This document shows positions 35,778 through 45,295 of a DNA stretch of 64,000 bases, one piece after another; the stretch's first letter is position 1; the number at the start of each line of letters is the position of its first letter. Source of the stretch: Microcoleus sp036704825 (GTDB lineage Bacteria; Cyanobacteriota; Cyanobacteriia; Cyanobacteriales; Microcoleaceae); NCBI GenBank assembly GCA_036704825.1, contig JAUBSN010000018.1:1-64000 (forward strand), given 5' to 3'. Under the pieces are notes generated by a model. That model was not told the DNA's origin, did not search any database, and worked only from the letters and a program-made list of their open reading frames with translations. A program made the position numbers and the translations under genes.

Positions 35778-37685
35778 TTACACGCTGACGGCAGACTGTT
35801 TGCGGCTGAATGTTGCCAAAATGCGATCGCACATTTGCGACGGATTTAATCCCAAAGTGGCAAATGATTGTTCAGGCGTTGCATGATCTACCAATGTATC
35901 GGGTACACCCAACCGCATCACTGGAATAACAACATTATTGTCCAATAAAGCTTCGGCTACTGCTGAACCAAAGCCTCCCATCAAACAGCCTTCTTCCATT
36001 GTGACAACTTTGCCGATTCGCTGTGCCAAAGGCAAGATTAATTCGGTGTCCAAAGGCTTGACAAAACGCGCATTGATCACAGTTGCTTCAATACCGTGTT
36101 CGCTCAAAATCTCGGCGGTTTGCATTGCCGGATAAACCATTGAACCGTAACCCAATATCAGCAAATCGTCGCCGTTGCGGAGGATTTCGCCTTTGCCGAT
36201 CGGCAATTCTTCCCAACCTTCCTCCATCAGAGGCACGCCGTAACCGTTGCCGCGCGGGTAACGCATGGCGATCGGACCGCTGGTGTGATTGATTCCGGTG
36301 ACTACCATCCGCTGCAATTCTGCCTCGTCTTTGGGTGCCATAATTGTCATATTTGGCAGACAGCGCAAGTAGGAAATATCGTACATTCCTTGGTGGGTGG
36401 GGCCGTCAGCACCGACAATGCCGGCTCGATCCAAACAGAAGAAAACGGGCAAATTTTGGATGCAGACATCGTGAACTATTTGGTCGTATGCCCGCTGCAA
36501 AAAGGTCGAGTAAATTGCTACAACCGGGCGCATTCCTTCGCAGGCTAAACCAGCCGATAAAGTCACGGCGTGCTGTTCGGCAATGCCGACATCGATGTAC
36601 TGTTTTGGCAGTTTTTCCTGAAGTTTGTCAAGGCCGGTTCCAGTTGCCATTGCAGCGGTAATGCCGACAATTTTGGGATTGTTTTCTGCTAGCTTGACCA
36701 GGGCGTGGGTAAAGACTTTCGAGTAAGCTGGAGGCTTGGGTTTGGTGGAGGGAATGCCTTTGCCGGTGGCTAAGTTAAAGGGATTTTGGGCGTGATATCC
36801 TACTTGGTCTTTTTCGGCGATCGCATATCCTTTGCCTTTCACCGTCACCACATGAACCAACACCGGCCCTTGAATGGTATGAGCTTGTTTGAAAGTGGCA
36901 ATTAACTCTTCCAAATTGTGTCCGTCTACCGGGCCCATGTAAGTAAAGCCCAATTCTTCAATTACTGCTCCAACTTTCGAGACTGCCAAGCGTTTCATCC
37001 CTTCTTTGAGGCGTTCCATTTCTGGAGTAAAAGTTTCGCCGACAAAGGGAATGTGTTTGAATTGTTCCTCTAAGTTATCTTTGAGAAACTGCACCTGTGG
37101 CGACAATCGCATCTTGTTCAAATAGCGGGTAATTGCGCCGACGTTGGGCGAGATTGACATCTCGTTGTCGTTGAGCACAACTAACAAATTGGTTTTCGGC
37201 ATATGGCCCGCGTGGTTTATCGCTTCGAGTGCCATGCCGCCAGTCAATGCGCCGTCGCCGATGACTGCTACAGTTTTAAAGTTTTCCCCCTTGAGGTCGC
37301 GCGCCATCGCCATTCCTAACGCTGCAGAAATGCTTGTGGAAGCGTGACCGGCGCCGAAGTGGTCAAATTTGCTCTCGCAGCGCTTGAGATAGCCTGCAAC
37401 GCCGTCTTTTTGGCGCAGGGTGTGGAATTGGTTGTAGCGGCCGGTGATTAATTTGTGAGGATAAGCTTGGTGGCCGACATCCCAAGTAACTTTGTCGCGA
37501 TCGAGGTCGAGTGTTTGGTAGAGTGCTAAGGTCAGTTCGACTACACCCAATCCTGGGCCGAGGTGGCCACCGCTAGCGGCTACAGTTTCTAAATGCTTTT
37601 CTCGAATTTGTCGGGCAATTTGTTCGAGTTGATGAATCGAGAGACCGTGTAATTGGTTTGGGTGAGTCAGTTCGCTCAGATGCAT
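35778..37685 (-). CDS. dxs: 1-deoxy-D-xylulose-5-phosphate synthase
   Basis: 635 residues, full length for the family. The thiamine-diphosphate enzyme condenses pyruvate with glyceraldehyde-3-phosphate to DXP, the first step of the MEP isoprenoid pathway, feeding carotenoids, phytol and quinones. Seen: GGHLGPGLGVVELT near residue 40, TWDVGHQAYPHK, GDGALTGGMALEAINHAG (ThDP/Mg block), ending NDNEMSISPNVG, then the pyrimidine-domain block GIAEQHAVTLSAGLACEG with the Glu, and DRAGIVGADGPTHQG. The ATG at 37685 follows a weak GGAGCAAG site. It is monocistronic. Housekeeping gene, nothing odd. Confidence 0.97.
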   Translation of the reverse strand: MHLSELTHPNQLHGLSIHQLEQIARQIREKHLETVAASGGHLGPGLGVVELTLALYQTLDLDRDKVTWDVGHQAYPHKLITGRYNQFHTLRQKDGVAGYLKRCESKFDHFGAGHASTSISAALGMAMARDLKGENFKTVAVIGDGALTGGMALEAINHAGHMPKTNLLVVLNDNEMSISPNVGAITRYLNKMRLSPQVQFLKDNLEEQFKHIPFVGETFTPEMERLKEGMKRLAVSKVGAVIEELGFTYMGPVDGHNLEELIATFKQAHTIQGPVLVHVVTVKGKGYAIAEKDQVGYHAQNPFNLATGKGIPSTKPKPPAYSKVFTHALVKLAENNPKIVGITAAMATGTGLDKLQEKLPKQYIDVGIAEQHAVTLSAGLACEGMRPVVAIYSTFLQRAYDQIVHDVCIQNLPVFFCLDRAGIVGADGPTHQGMYDISYLRCLPNMTIMAPKDEAELQRMVVTGINHTSGPIAMRYPRGNGYGVPLMEEGWEELPIGKGEILRNGDDLLILGYGSMVYPAMQTAEILSEHGIEATVINARFVKPLDTELILPLAQRIGKVVTMEEGCLMGGFGSAVAEALLDNNVVIPVMRLGVPDTLVDHATPEQSFATLGLNPSQMCDRILATFSRKQSAVSV

Positions 37686-38595
37686 ATTTTAAAATCTTGC
37701 TCCTGTGAATCAGGACGAATCCTTAACAGATATAGGTTGAGCCTGCGACGTTGGGTACGGGCAAACGTGAGAATAGTTTAACGGTTATTTGAGAAAAACT
37801 GTTAGGCGTAAGATTTTTGTTATTTTTGGCCTGGTAATTATAGTTAATAAATTGTGCGCTGTCAATATAAAAAAGCTTGTGCTGTGAGTTGCCAATCGCT
37901 AATTCTTAGCTGAAAGGAGATTTTTAAGCATTTCTAACTACTTTTTGTAGTGAGGGCTGACTTGTTAGCCATCTGGTTTCTGCAAGCGGACTATGATACA
38001 AAATCATTAACTGCGATCGCAGCATCTCCTATTTGTAAAAATACTTTTTCTGGCTCCTGCCTCAAAACTCCAATTTTGGGCTGGGCTGCTTTCATTGAGA
38101 TGCTTGTACTGTGATTTATATAACAAAGCTGATGTCAAGTCATTGGTAACAAGTTAGAAATGAGTAAATTTTGTCAATACCTCTAAGTGTAGAAATAATT
38201 AACTAATATCGATCGTCAAAAAAGGGTAAAGGTTGGACTAGCCCAATTAAGGCGATTATCAATAAATTGTCAAATAGTTTTCACAAGCCAGCCAGAAAAG
38301 TATGTCATACCAAATCCGGGTTAATTACCTCTAATTGATGACTGTCGAGGCCAAAAGGAGCCATACGATCGCGAGAGAGACACCGCAGCGATCGACAATA
38401 TTCACTTGTTTACCATCTCTCAAGCGAGCTGTATTTATTCAAGTTGGTGACAATTTTTCATCAACAGATACATCAAAAATTCGGTTTTTTGAGATCGCAC
38501 AAGCCAGTGAAGTTTCGGCAGGGTAATCATCAGGGGATAACGTTCCCCGGATTTGGTATTACTTTTATGAAAGGTTCTGCTTAATTCAATCTCCC
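37686..38595. other. Intergenic region holding one inverted-end repeat
   Basis: About 900 bases upstream of dxs and downstream of the PP2C gene. One copy of the GCATCTC...GAGATGC repeat occupies 38022-38103. A short plus-strand frame at 38335-38526 shows no gene-like features. No other structure is recognised. Confidence 0.6.
38022..38103. repeat. Inverted-end repeat, copy 1 of 3
   Basis: Begins GCATCTC and ends GAGATGC, 82 bases, with the internal block tttgtaaaaatactttttct and the late block gggctgctttcattgagatg shared with copies at 42588-42701 and 42709-42846. Confidence 0.85.
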
Positions 38596-40734
38596 TTACT
38601 CCGCTGATGGCAAAGGAGTTTCCGCTTCTTCGGGCGGCGGAATTTCCGCAGGAGGCGATTCGGGCGCCGGCGAGAGACTCTCGCTATCGGGCGGCGGAAT
38701 TTCCGCAGGAGTCGATTCGGGCGACGGCGAGGGACTCTCGCTATCGGGCGAGGGACTCTCCGAAGGACTTGGGGCGGGAGTTTCCGGCGGTGGCGGAAGA
38801 GGTGCGGGTTCTGGCTGGGGGCTTTGGAGGCTTTGCACCCACAAACCTAAAGCCCCGCCGGCTAACATCAGCCCCAACACCCCCAGTAGGGGCAGCGGCA
38901 GCTTGGATCGCCGTTTTTGAACGGGTTCCGGGGCGGGGGAAGTTTCGGGGTACAACAACTGTTTGGACGATTCTGAAAGCTGAGATTCTGGAATTCTCCC
39001 GGACTTCTGGAGGGACGCCGCGAGCGAAGGCGGCAGCGACACCGAGGCTGACACTGGCGCTGGCGCCGGCGCTGAAGCCACCGCCGGATCGAACAGTACC
39101 AATCTCTCCGGCGACATCCGACAGTGAGTCGCCACCACGGAGGTGTTGTCATAACCGTTTTTCTCGTTGGCCAGACGAATCCAAGACTGAACCGCAGCTT
39201 CCAAAGACATTTTGCCCTCAAGCACCTCTGGGCCGTAATTCTCCCAAGACCGCTCTACCCAGTCGTTGTCGCTCAAACCGTCGGAACACAGCAGCAGTAA
39301 GCCTTCCTCTTCGATAATAAATCGCTGAATCGTCGGGCGCAGGAAATCAGCATCCCGCGTTCCCAAAGCTTGAGTCAGGGCTCCTGCATCGGCTCGCAGT
39401 TGAGTCTCCCAGTACAAACAATGTCCTAGCTGGACTTCCCTTGAGGCTACGTCGTCGTCCACCGTAAGCCGGTGACAGTAATTTTGACCAATCCAATAAG
39501 CGCGGCTGTCTCCGACATTGACTAAATAAAGTTCGTGGCTGTTATTCGATGGCAAATCCTCGGAAATTTTCACTTTTTGAGGCAACTGGAGGGCCATCAC
39601 CAAAGTCGTCCCCATGCGCTGCCGCAACTCTTTTCCCTGCTCGTTATTTTGAGCGGAAATCACATTGTTTACAACTCTGACTATTTCTTCGAGTTGCTTG
39701 ATGACCATTGTTGGGGTCATCAACTCTTCTTGTTGAGCAATTTCTGCGAGCAAATTTTGGATTAAAGCTTTCAGGGACTGCACGGCTAATTGACTGGCAA
39801 CTTCTCCTCCTTCGTGGCCTCCAACCCCATCGCAAACCATTGTCAAGTAAGGAATTAGTTTCTCGCCGCCTGATGTTTTGCTAAATTGAAAATCAGCAGC
39901 AACCGGATAGCAACTGTCTTCATTTTGGGAGCGCTGCGGCCCGGTATCGGTCATGCCGACTACTTCTAAGTGCAGAGGCAATTGAGCGGCTTGTTCTAAT
40001 AGTAAATCGTTTAGTTCCAGGGCGATCGCGTCGAAATTCATGCTGCTGCGGCGCATAAACTGACAAATCTCTCCGAGTTTCGACTGCACCTCGGGCCGGG
40101 CTGATTCCACCAAACCTGACCACACATCTCCCAAATCCCGCAGCGTCGGTACAAAATTGCCCCGGTGCAGTTCCAGCAGGCGTACCCGCCAACCTTCCAC
40201 CCGCAAATTTTCCGGTACCAGCAAACTTGAAGCGACTCCCTGTTCCGACAGCGGCGCCCACAGTTGGAGCATTTGCCACAGCCAGTATACTTGGCGCGCG
40301 CCGGTTGTCCCAGACCAAGCTTCTAAAATAGAAGGATACAGGCGACCGAAATTATTGATGGGCACATTTTCCAACAACAGCACCTCTGCCGCTTCCGCTG
40401 CTTCCCCTAGCGAACAAAAACCGTAGACTTCCGGCGTATGCAGCCGTTGGGGATACAAATGCAGGTAAGGCATAATCGTATCCGGCAGTTGTTCGGGGAC
40501 GCTCGGAGGCAAAGCTGGACGGCTGTCTAGCCAGATTTGGGGTGCAATGACAAAATATCGATCGGCTATTACCTTACCCGCCGGCACTTCCTCGGCTGCT
40601 TGCCCCACCACCCACACATAGCGATAAATTAAATCCGTTTCGCACGCTGCACACTGCTGGCGGCCAAAGGTATTGCGGGGATCGGCACAGCTAAGATTCG
40701 GGCAATAAATGGGTTCGGAGAAACTGCTGATCAT
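38596..40734 (-). CDS. PP2C-type protein phosphatase with zinc-ribbon and membrane anchor
   Basis: 712 residues. The first 35 hold a four-Cys zinc ribbon (CPNLSCADP, QQCAACETD). Residues ~45-230 are a cyanobacterial domain of unknown role. ~255-520 is the PP2C phosphatase: GMTDTGPQRSQNEDS, MVCDGVGGHEGGEVA, VNVGDSRAYWI and LLLCSDGLSDND carry the metal-binding Asp residues of a Ser/Thr phosphatase. A transmembrane helix follows near 620 (LPLLGVLGLMLAGGALGLWV), then a Pro/Ser/Glu tail built from a 57-base tandem repeat (19 residues per unit, about 38636-38760). The tail length is probably variable between strains. It could oppose the Ser/Thr kinase domain at 29352-35312; that pairing is inference. 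Confidence 0.9.
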   Translation of the reverse strand: MISSFSEPIYCPNLSCADPRNTFGRQQCAACETDLIYRYVWVVGQAAEEVPAGKVIADRYFVIAPQIWLDSRPALPPSVPEQLPDTIMPYLHLYPQRLHTPEVYGFCSLGEAAEAAEVLLLENVPINNFGRLYPSILEAWSGTTGARQVYWLWQMLQLWAPLSEQGVASSLLVPENLRVEGWRVRLLELHRGNFVPTLRDLGDVWSGLVESARPEVQSKLGEICQFMRRSSMNFDAIALELNDLLLEQAAQLPLHLEVVGMTDTGPQRSQNEDSCYPVAADFQFSKTSGGEKLIPYLTMVCDGVGGHEGGEVASQLAVQSLKALIQNLLAEIAQQEELMTPTMVIKQLEEIVRVVNNVISAQNNEQGKELRQRMGTTLVMALQLPQKVKISEDLPSNNSHELYLVNVGDSRAYWIGQNYCHRLTVDDDVASREVQLGHCLYWETQLRADAGALTQALGTRDADFLRPTIQRFIIEEEGLLLLCSDGLSDNDWVERSWENYGPEVLEGKMSLEAAVQSWIRLANEKNGYDNTSVVATHCRMSPERLVLFDPAVASAPAPAPVSASVSLPPSLAASLQKSGRIPESQLSESSKQLLYPETSPAPEPVQKRRSKLPLPLLGVLGLMLAGGALGLWVQSLQSPQPEPAPLPPPPETPAPSPSESPSPDSESPSPSPESTPAEIPPPDSESLSPAPESPPAEIPPPEEAETPLPSAE

Positions 40735-41068
40735 ATCGAAATAGTTTGTGTAAAAACATTCTGAAGATATATGATTCGCCAGCCCAAATTCATGAGCTTG
40801 AGAATAAACTGATTTTAGCCCCTATCAATTTCTTAACTGCCTTTGGGCCCCTAGAAATTGTAGTTTCTGCCAGTCTGCACCGGCTTAAATTGTAATTTAA
40901 GTTAGTGAACTCTGACTGAGAGTACGATGGAAGCCTCAACCTGGTACCGCTGCGCGAAAAATCGGTCTGAGGGGCTGCAAGTGGCAAACCCTTGCAGAGT
41001 CAGTTGTTTGGATTTCTTAAATCTTAAATTTCCAATCTAAGATCTAAATAGTATCACCTATTTTTTTT
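40735..41068. other. Intergenic region, nothing recognised
   Basis: Divergent promoter space between the PP2C gene and the NfeD/stomatin pair. A ttaaatcttaaatttccaatctaagatctaaat stretch near 41016-41048 is STRR-like. No other structure is seen. Confidence 0.5.
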
Positions 41069-41500
41069 ATGATCTTGACTCCGACGCTCCTTTGGCTGGT
41101 AGCTGGGTCTTTGCTCTGTTTGGCAGAGCTATTTCTCCCGACTGCTTTTGTCGCTTTTATGATGGGACTGAGCGCCTTCGCCGTAGCTGGATGCTCTCTA
41201 GCTCTACCTTACGTCAATTTACAAATTTTCCTCTGGATGGTATTTTCGACAGTTTTTGTGCTGCTGTCTCGGCGGTTGATACCAAAAGGCACGGCAAGGG
41301 CGATCGCAGATTCTCAGGAAGCAAAAACTTTGACAGAAATTCCCCCCGGAGAAGCCGGCCGAGTCATTTATGAGGGGAATTCTTGGCAAGCTCGCTGCGA
41401 AGACACCAAGACCACTATCCCCCCCAACCAAAACGTAATTGTCGTGGGACGGAAAGGCACTACTCTAATAGTTTTGCCAGAAAATTTATTGCATTCTTAA
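41069..41500 (+). CDS. NfeD-like membrane protein
   Basis: 143 residues: two or three N-terminal membrane segments (TLLWLVAGSLLCLAELFLP, FVAFMMGLSAFAVAGCSLAL, FLWMVFSTVFVLLSR) then a short OB-like C-terminal domain (AGRVIYEGNSWQARC, VGRKGTTLIVLPEN). NfeD proteins partner stomatin-like SPFH proteins and are thought to organise membrane microdomains. The SPFH gene follows 119 bases downstream, supporting that partnership. Confidence 0.9.
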   Translation: MILTPTLLWLVAGSLLCLAELFLPTAFVAFMMGLSAFAVAGCSLALPYVNLQIFLWMVFSTVFVLLSRRLIPKGTARAIADSQEAKTLTEIPPGEAGRVIYEGNSWQARCEDTKTTIPPNQNVIVVGRKGTTLIVLPENLLHS

Positions 41501-41619
41501 ACAAAATGCGTAATTAATCACAGCAAATTAGTAGTTGGTCAGTAGTCATCAGTCATTAGTCATCAGTAGTCATAAGCCATTCGTTTTTAGTCAACACTCA
41601 ACATTTATAGGAGGCGACT

Positions 41620-42588
41620 GTGGAACAATTTTTTTTACTTGTATTTTTAGCACTGGGCGGCTCAGCCCTAGCAGGTTCCGTCAAGATTATCAATCAGGGA
41701 AATGAAGCCCTGGTGGAAACTTTAGGTAAATACAATGGCAGGAGACTGGAACCCGGTTTGAATTTTGTCAAGCCGTTTCTCGATCGCGTCGTGTACGAGC
41801 AAACCATTCGGGAAAAAGTCTTAGATGTTCCCCCGCAAGCTTGTATTACCCGCGATAACGTTTCCATAACCGTTGATGCTGTGGTTTACTGGCGCATTGT
41901 AGACTTGGAAAAAGCCTGTTACAAAGTAGAAAATCTCCAGTCAGCAATGGTAAATATGGTGCTGACTCAAATTCGCGCCGAAATGGGTCAACTGGATCTC
42001 GAACAAACCTTTACTGCTCGTTCTCAAATTAATGAAATATTGCTCAGAGATTTAGATCTTGTTACAGATCCTTGGGGAGTGAAAGTGACGCGGGTAGAAC
42101 TCCGCGATATTGTCCCTTCTAAAACTGTACAGGAATCGATGGAATTGCAGATGGCAGCCGATCGGCGCAAGCGGGCGCTAATTCTGACATCCGAGGGAGA
42201 ACGCGAGTCAGCAGTTAATAGCGCCAAAGGTAAAGCAGAAGCGCAAGTTCTAGATGCAGAAGCGCGCCAAAAAGCGACTATTTTGGAAGCGGAAGCTCAA
42301 CAAAAGGCGATCGTCCTGAAAGCTCAAGCAGAACGCCAAAGTCAGGTTTTGAAAGCTCAAGCTACTTCTGAGTCCTTGCAAATAATCGCCAAAACTCTGC
42401 AAAATGACCCCACCGCCCGGGAAGCTTTACAATTTTTGTTAGCTCAAAACTATCTGGATATGGGTCTAAAAATAGGCACCAGCGACAGCAGCAAGGTGAT
42501 GTTTATGGACCCGCGCAGCATTCCCGCTACGCTCGAAGGAATGCGATCGATCGTTGGGGAAGATAATAATAATGAGGTGAAAAAGTAG
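41620..42588 (+). CDS. SPFH/stomatin-like membrane protein (paraslipin type)
   Basis: 322 residues. A hydrophobic N-terminus (FFLLVFLALGGSALAG) leads into the SPFH domain (~25-190: LVETLGKYNGRRLEPGLNFVKPF, TRDNVSITVDAVVYWRI, IRAEMGQLDLEQTF), followed by an Ala/Gln-rich coiled coil (AEAQVLDAEARQKATILEAEAQQKAI) and a C-terminal tail. It scaffolds oligomers at the membrane. The GTG at 41620 is the start because AGGAGG sits at ideal spacing. The stop codon TAG (42586-42588) lies in the aaaagtag string that is repeated downstream within a tandem repeat unit. Confidence 0.93.
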   Translation: MEQFFLLVFLALGGSALAGSVKIINQGNEALVETLGKYNGRRLEPGLNFVKPFLDRVVYEQTIREKVLDVPPQACITRDNVSITVDAVVYWRIVDLEKACYKVENLQSAMVNMVLTQIRAEMGQLDLEQTFTARSQINEILLRDLDLVTDPWGVKVTRVELRDIVPSKTVQESMELQMAADRRKRALILTSEGERESAVNSAKGKAEAQVLDAEARQKATILEAEAQQKAIVLKAQAERQSQVLKAQATSESLQIIAKTLQNDPTAREALQFLLAQNYLDMGLKIGTSDSSKVMFMDPRSIPATLEGMRSIVGEDNNNEVKK

Positions 42589-42846
42589 GGGAGCATCTCA
42601 TATTTGTAAAAACACTTCTTCTGGCTCCTTCCTCCTGCCTCTTTCCTCCTGCCTCAAAATTCCAATTTCAAGCGGAGGGCTGCTTTCATTGAGATGCTCC
42701 CAAAAGTAGGGGAGCATCTCATACTTGTAAAAACACTTCTTCTGACTCTTTCCTTCTGACTCTTTCCTCCTGCCTCGCAGCAAGAGAGCCTCCTGCCTCA
42801 AAACTCCAATTTCAAGCGGAGGGCTGCTTTCCTTGAGATGCTCCCC
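42588..42846. repeat. Two tandem copies of the inverted-end repeat
   Basis: Copy 2 (42588-42701) and copy 3 (42709-42846). Each opens GGGGAGCATCTCA and closes TGAGATGCTCCC, so each can fold back on itself. Between are c-rich pentad-type runs (tcctcctgcctc, ttcctcctgcctc). Copy 3 is longer by an insert around 42776-42795. Copy 1 lies at 38022-38103. The unit spans the stop codon of the preceding gene. Confidence 0.9.
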
Positions 42847-42904
42847 TTGGTATTTGGTATTTATTTAAACATCGATATTCAGGCAACTTCTCTTCGCCGT
42901 TAAC

Positions 42905-44575
42905 CTAATAACTCGCCACAGTTAAAACGATCGCCTCCCTATCTCCCAACACCAAACCATACTCCAAACCCTCAACAACCGCCTGATAAGAAGCATCCAA
43001 AATATTACCAGAAACCCCCACAGTCGTCCAGCGGTCTTGACCGTTACTAAACTCCGCCAACACGCGAGTTTTAGCAGAAGTGCCCGCACCTCCGTCCAGA
43101 ATTCGCACCTTATAATCGGTTAAGTTAAAATCAGTAATTGCCGGATAAAAATTCCGCAAAGCCTTCCGCAAAGCCGCATCAAGTGCCGAAACCGGCCCGT
43201 TTCCTTCCGCGCATTCCAGAATATCTTGACCGTTAACAGTAACTTTCACCGTTGCTAAAGAATTAACTGTTTCCTGCTTACCTTTATCGCAGTGAACTTG
43301 AAAACCTTTGATTTCAAATAAATGCTTCCGCTTTCCCAAAGCCTCCCGCATTAACAATTCAAAAGAAGCCTCAGCACCCTCAAATTGATATCCCTGGCTT
43401 TCCAACTCTTTCAATTTTTCCAAAATTTGGCGGCAAGCAGGATTTTTGCGATCGAGATCCATGCCAAAAGTGCGCGCCTTCGCCAAAACATTGCTCAAAC
43501 CCGCTTGATCCGAAATCACAATTCGCCGCCTGTTGCCAATTTTTTCCGGTTCCAAATGTTCGTAAGTTAACGGATTTTTCTCAACAGCCGATACGTGGAT
43601 TCCGCCTTTGTGAGCAAAAGCCGAAAGACCGACAAAAGGAGCACGATCGTCGGGAGCAAGATTGACAATTTCGCTGATCGATCGACTTACTTGAGTTAAT
43701 CTAACTAATTGCTCGTCTTCAATGCAATTCTGACCTAACTTTAGCTGAAAATTAGGAATTAAGGAACATAAATCAGCATTGCCGCAGCGTTCGCCGTAAC
43801 CGTTTATAGTTCCCTGTACCATCGTCACTCCTTCCCGCACAGCAGCCAAAGCATTAGCAACCGCAACTCCCGAGTCGTTGTGAGTGTGAATTCCCAGTTG
43901 AATTTTAGACTTTCTCCCCCCCTTAATAAGGGGGGGTTGGGGGGGGTAAATTTCGGATTCAGAAATATCCCAACTTTCTATTATTTCTGCCACCTCGCGA
44001 ACAACATGACTAATTTCGTGAGGTAAAGTACCGCCGTTAGTATCGCAAAGTACCAGCCATTCTGCACCGGCATCGGCAGCCGCTTCTAAAGTTTTAATAG
44101 CATAATCTCGATTGTGTTTGTAGCCGTCAAACCAGTGTTCGGCATCGTAAACAACGCGCCTTCCCTGACTCCGCAAATATTCAATTGTATCTCGAATCAT
44201 CGCCAGATTTTCTTCTAGCGTGGTCTTCAAACTTTCAATAACGTGCAAATCCCACGACTTGCCAAACAGCGTCACCCAGCGAGTACCGGCGGACAAAATA
44301 GCCTGCAACATTTCATCATTAGCTGCCGTAGTTCCCGGCCGCCTAGTCGAACAAAAAGCTACAACTTCTGCTTGAGTTAGGGGCTGTTCTTTGAGTCGCC
44401 AAAAAAATTGTACGTCTTTAGGATTCGCCCCCGGCCAGCCGCCTTCAATAAAGGGAATTCCTAAACTGTCTAACTGCCGAGCAATTCGCAGTTTGTCTTC
44501 GAGAGATAAGCAGAGCCCTTCGCACTGAGCACCGTCTCGCAGCGTGGTATCGTAGATCCAGAGCCGATTTGTCAT
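42905..44575 (-). CDS. cimA: (R)-citramalate synthase
   Basis: 556 residues. The enzyme condenses pyruvate with acetyl-CoA to citramalate, opening the threonine-independent isoleucine route. HMG-CoA-lyase-type TIM barrel: IYDTTLRDGAQCEGLCLS, EGGWPGANPKD, AEWLVLCDTNGGTLPHE and LGIHTHNDSGVAVANALAAV with metal-binding His residues, GYGERCGNADLCS. The C-terminal regulatory domain follows from about 430. A 12-residue PPQPPLIKGGRK insert near residue 220 is read from a palindromic repeat and sits in a loop before IQLGIHTHND. The ATG at 44575 (MTNRLWIYDTT) starts at the family block; an earlier in-frame ATG at 44617 is possible. 2-isopropylmalate synthase is related, but the DTTLRDGAQCEG opening and length fit CimA. 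Confidence 0.9.
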   Translation of the reverse strand: MTNRLWIYDTTLRDGAQCEGLCLSLEDKLRIARQLDSLGIPFIEGGWPGANPKDVQFFWRLKEQPLTQAEVVAFCSTRRPGTTAANDEMLQAILSAGTRWVTLFGKSWDLHVIESLKTTLEENLAMIRDTIEYLRSQGRRVVYDAEHWFDGYKHNRDYAIKTLEAAADAGAEWLVLCDTNGGTLPHEISHVVREVAEIIESWDISESEIYPPQPPLIKGGRKSKIQLGIHTHNDSGVAVANALAAVREGVTMVQGTINGYGERCGNADLCSLIPNFQLKLGQNCIEDEQLVRLTQVSRSISEIVNLAPDDRAPFVGLSAFAHKGGIHVSAVEKNPLTYEHLEPEKIGNRRRIVISDQAGLSNVLAKARTFGMDLDRKNPACRQILEKLKELESQGYQFEGAEASFELLMREALGKRKHLFEIKGFQVHCDKGKQETVNSLATVKVTVNGQDILECAEGNGPVSALDAALRKALRNFYPAITDFNLTDYKVRILDGGAGTSAKTRVLAEFSNGQDRWTTVGVSGNILDASYQAVVEGLEYGLVLGDREAIVLTVASY

Positions 44576-44692
44576 GGGAAATTGCGATCGAGAAATTGGT
44601 AATATATCACTTACCATATTAGATGAATCTATTTGAATTTAATGCGATAATATATAGGAAAATTAACATAAATCTAACTGGGGTAAATTGCT

Positions 44693-45031
44693 GTGGTCAA
44701 GGTACAAGCGCAAGGAAAAACATTTGAGTGCGATCGCGGAGCCAATCTCCGTGAAGTTTTGCTCAAAAACGGCATCGAGCTCTACAACGGCAACGCCAAA
44801 GTCATCAACTGCCACGGCCTCGGCACTTGCGGCACCTGCGCCGTCACCGTCGAGGGCGAAGTTTCCGAGCCCCAGTGGCGCGAAAAAGCGAGACTTTCGG
44901 TTCCTCCACATTCTCCGGCCTCCAACCGCCGTTTGTCCTGCCAAACCAAGGTTTTAGGCGATATTAAGGTGACAAAATATGACGGTTTCTGGGGTCAAGG
45001 TTCTGAAACTGTCTGGAAACCCGAAGCGTAG
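44693..45031 (+). CDS. 2Fe-2S ferredoxin
   Basis: 112 residues, a plant-type ferredoxin fold: INCHGLGTCGTCAV holds three cluster Cys in a C-x5-C-x2-C spacing and RRLSCQTKV the fourth. The C-terminal tail (YDGFWGQGSETVWKPEA) is longer and more aromatic than in photosynthetic Fd. A GTG at 44693 is the start; the first block is MVKVQAQGKTFECDRGANL. It is divergent to cimA with 117 bases between (75 if the longer cimA start is used). It could supply electrons to an oxygenase or reductase; partner unknown. Confidence 0.9.
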   Translation: MVKVQAQGKTFECDRGANLREVLLKNGIELYNGNAKVINCHGLGTCGTCAVTVEGEVSEPQWREKARLSVPPHSPASNRRLSCQTKVLGDIKVTKYDGFWGQGSETVWKPEA

Positions 45032-45295
45032 ATTTTTTGTTAAGGAAGGCAGATATAGCCTTTCGAGCGTAACATGAGGTGCTGTCGCGGGCATAGGGCA
45101 TAGGGCATAGGCCTGAGCGGGCATCAGTTGCTAGCGGTGTGTACCTCATTTTATTGACAAAGGCTATAGGACGATCGCCTTGCCAGATAATCTGTAAAAC
45201 TTGCACAATAATTCTAACTGTAAGGTGCACGCGGGGCACCTTACCCTAAAGAAATCCGAGAGGTCAAAAAAGCCAGAAATTCCATATAAAAGTTA

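Noticed and set aside
38335..38526. 63-codon plus-strand frame in the dxs upstream region
   Set aside because: No ribosome site, no family match; sits in AT-rich spacer.
42598..42801. Minus-strand 67-codon frame after the stomatin gene
   Set aside because: It is made of the GCATCTC inverted-end repeats and their pyrimidine tracts; not a gene.
45032..45295. Thiamine riboswitch upstream of thiO
   Set aside because: No THI-box-like CTGAGA or ACCCTTTGAACCTGA consensus is present; the region is gcatagg repeats.
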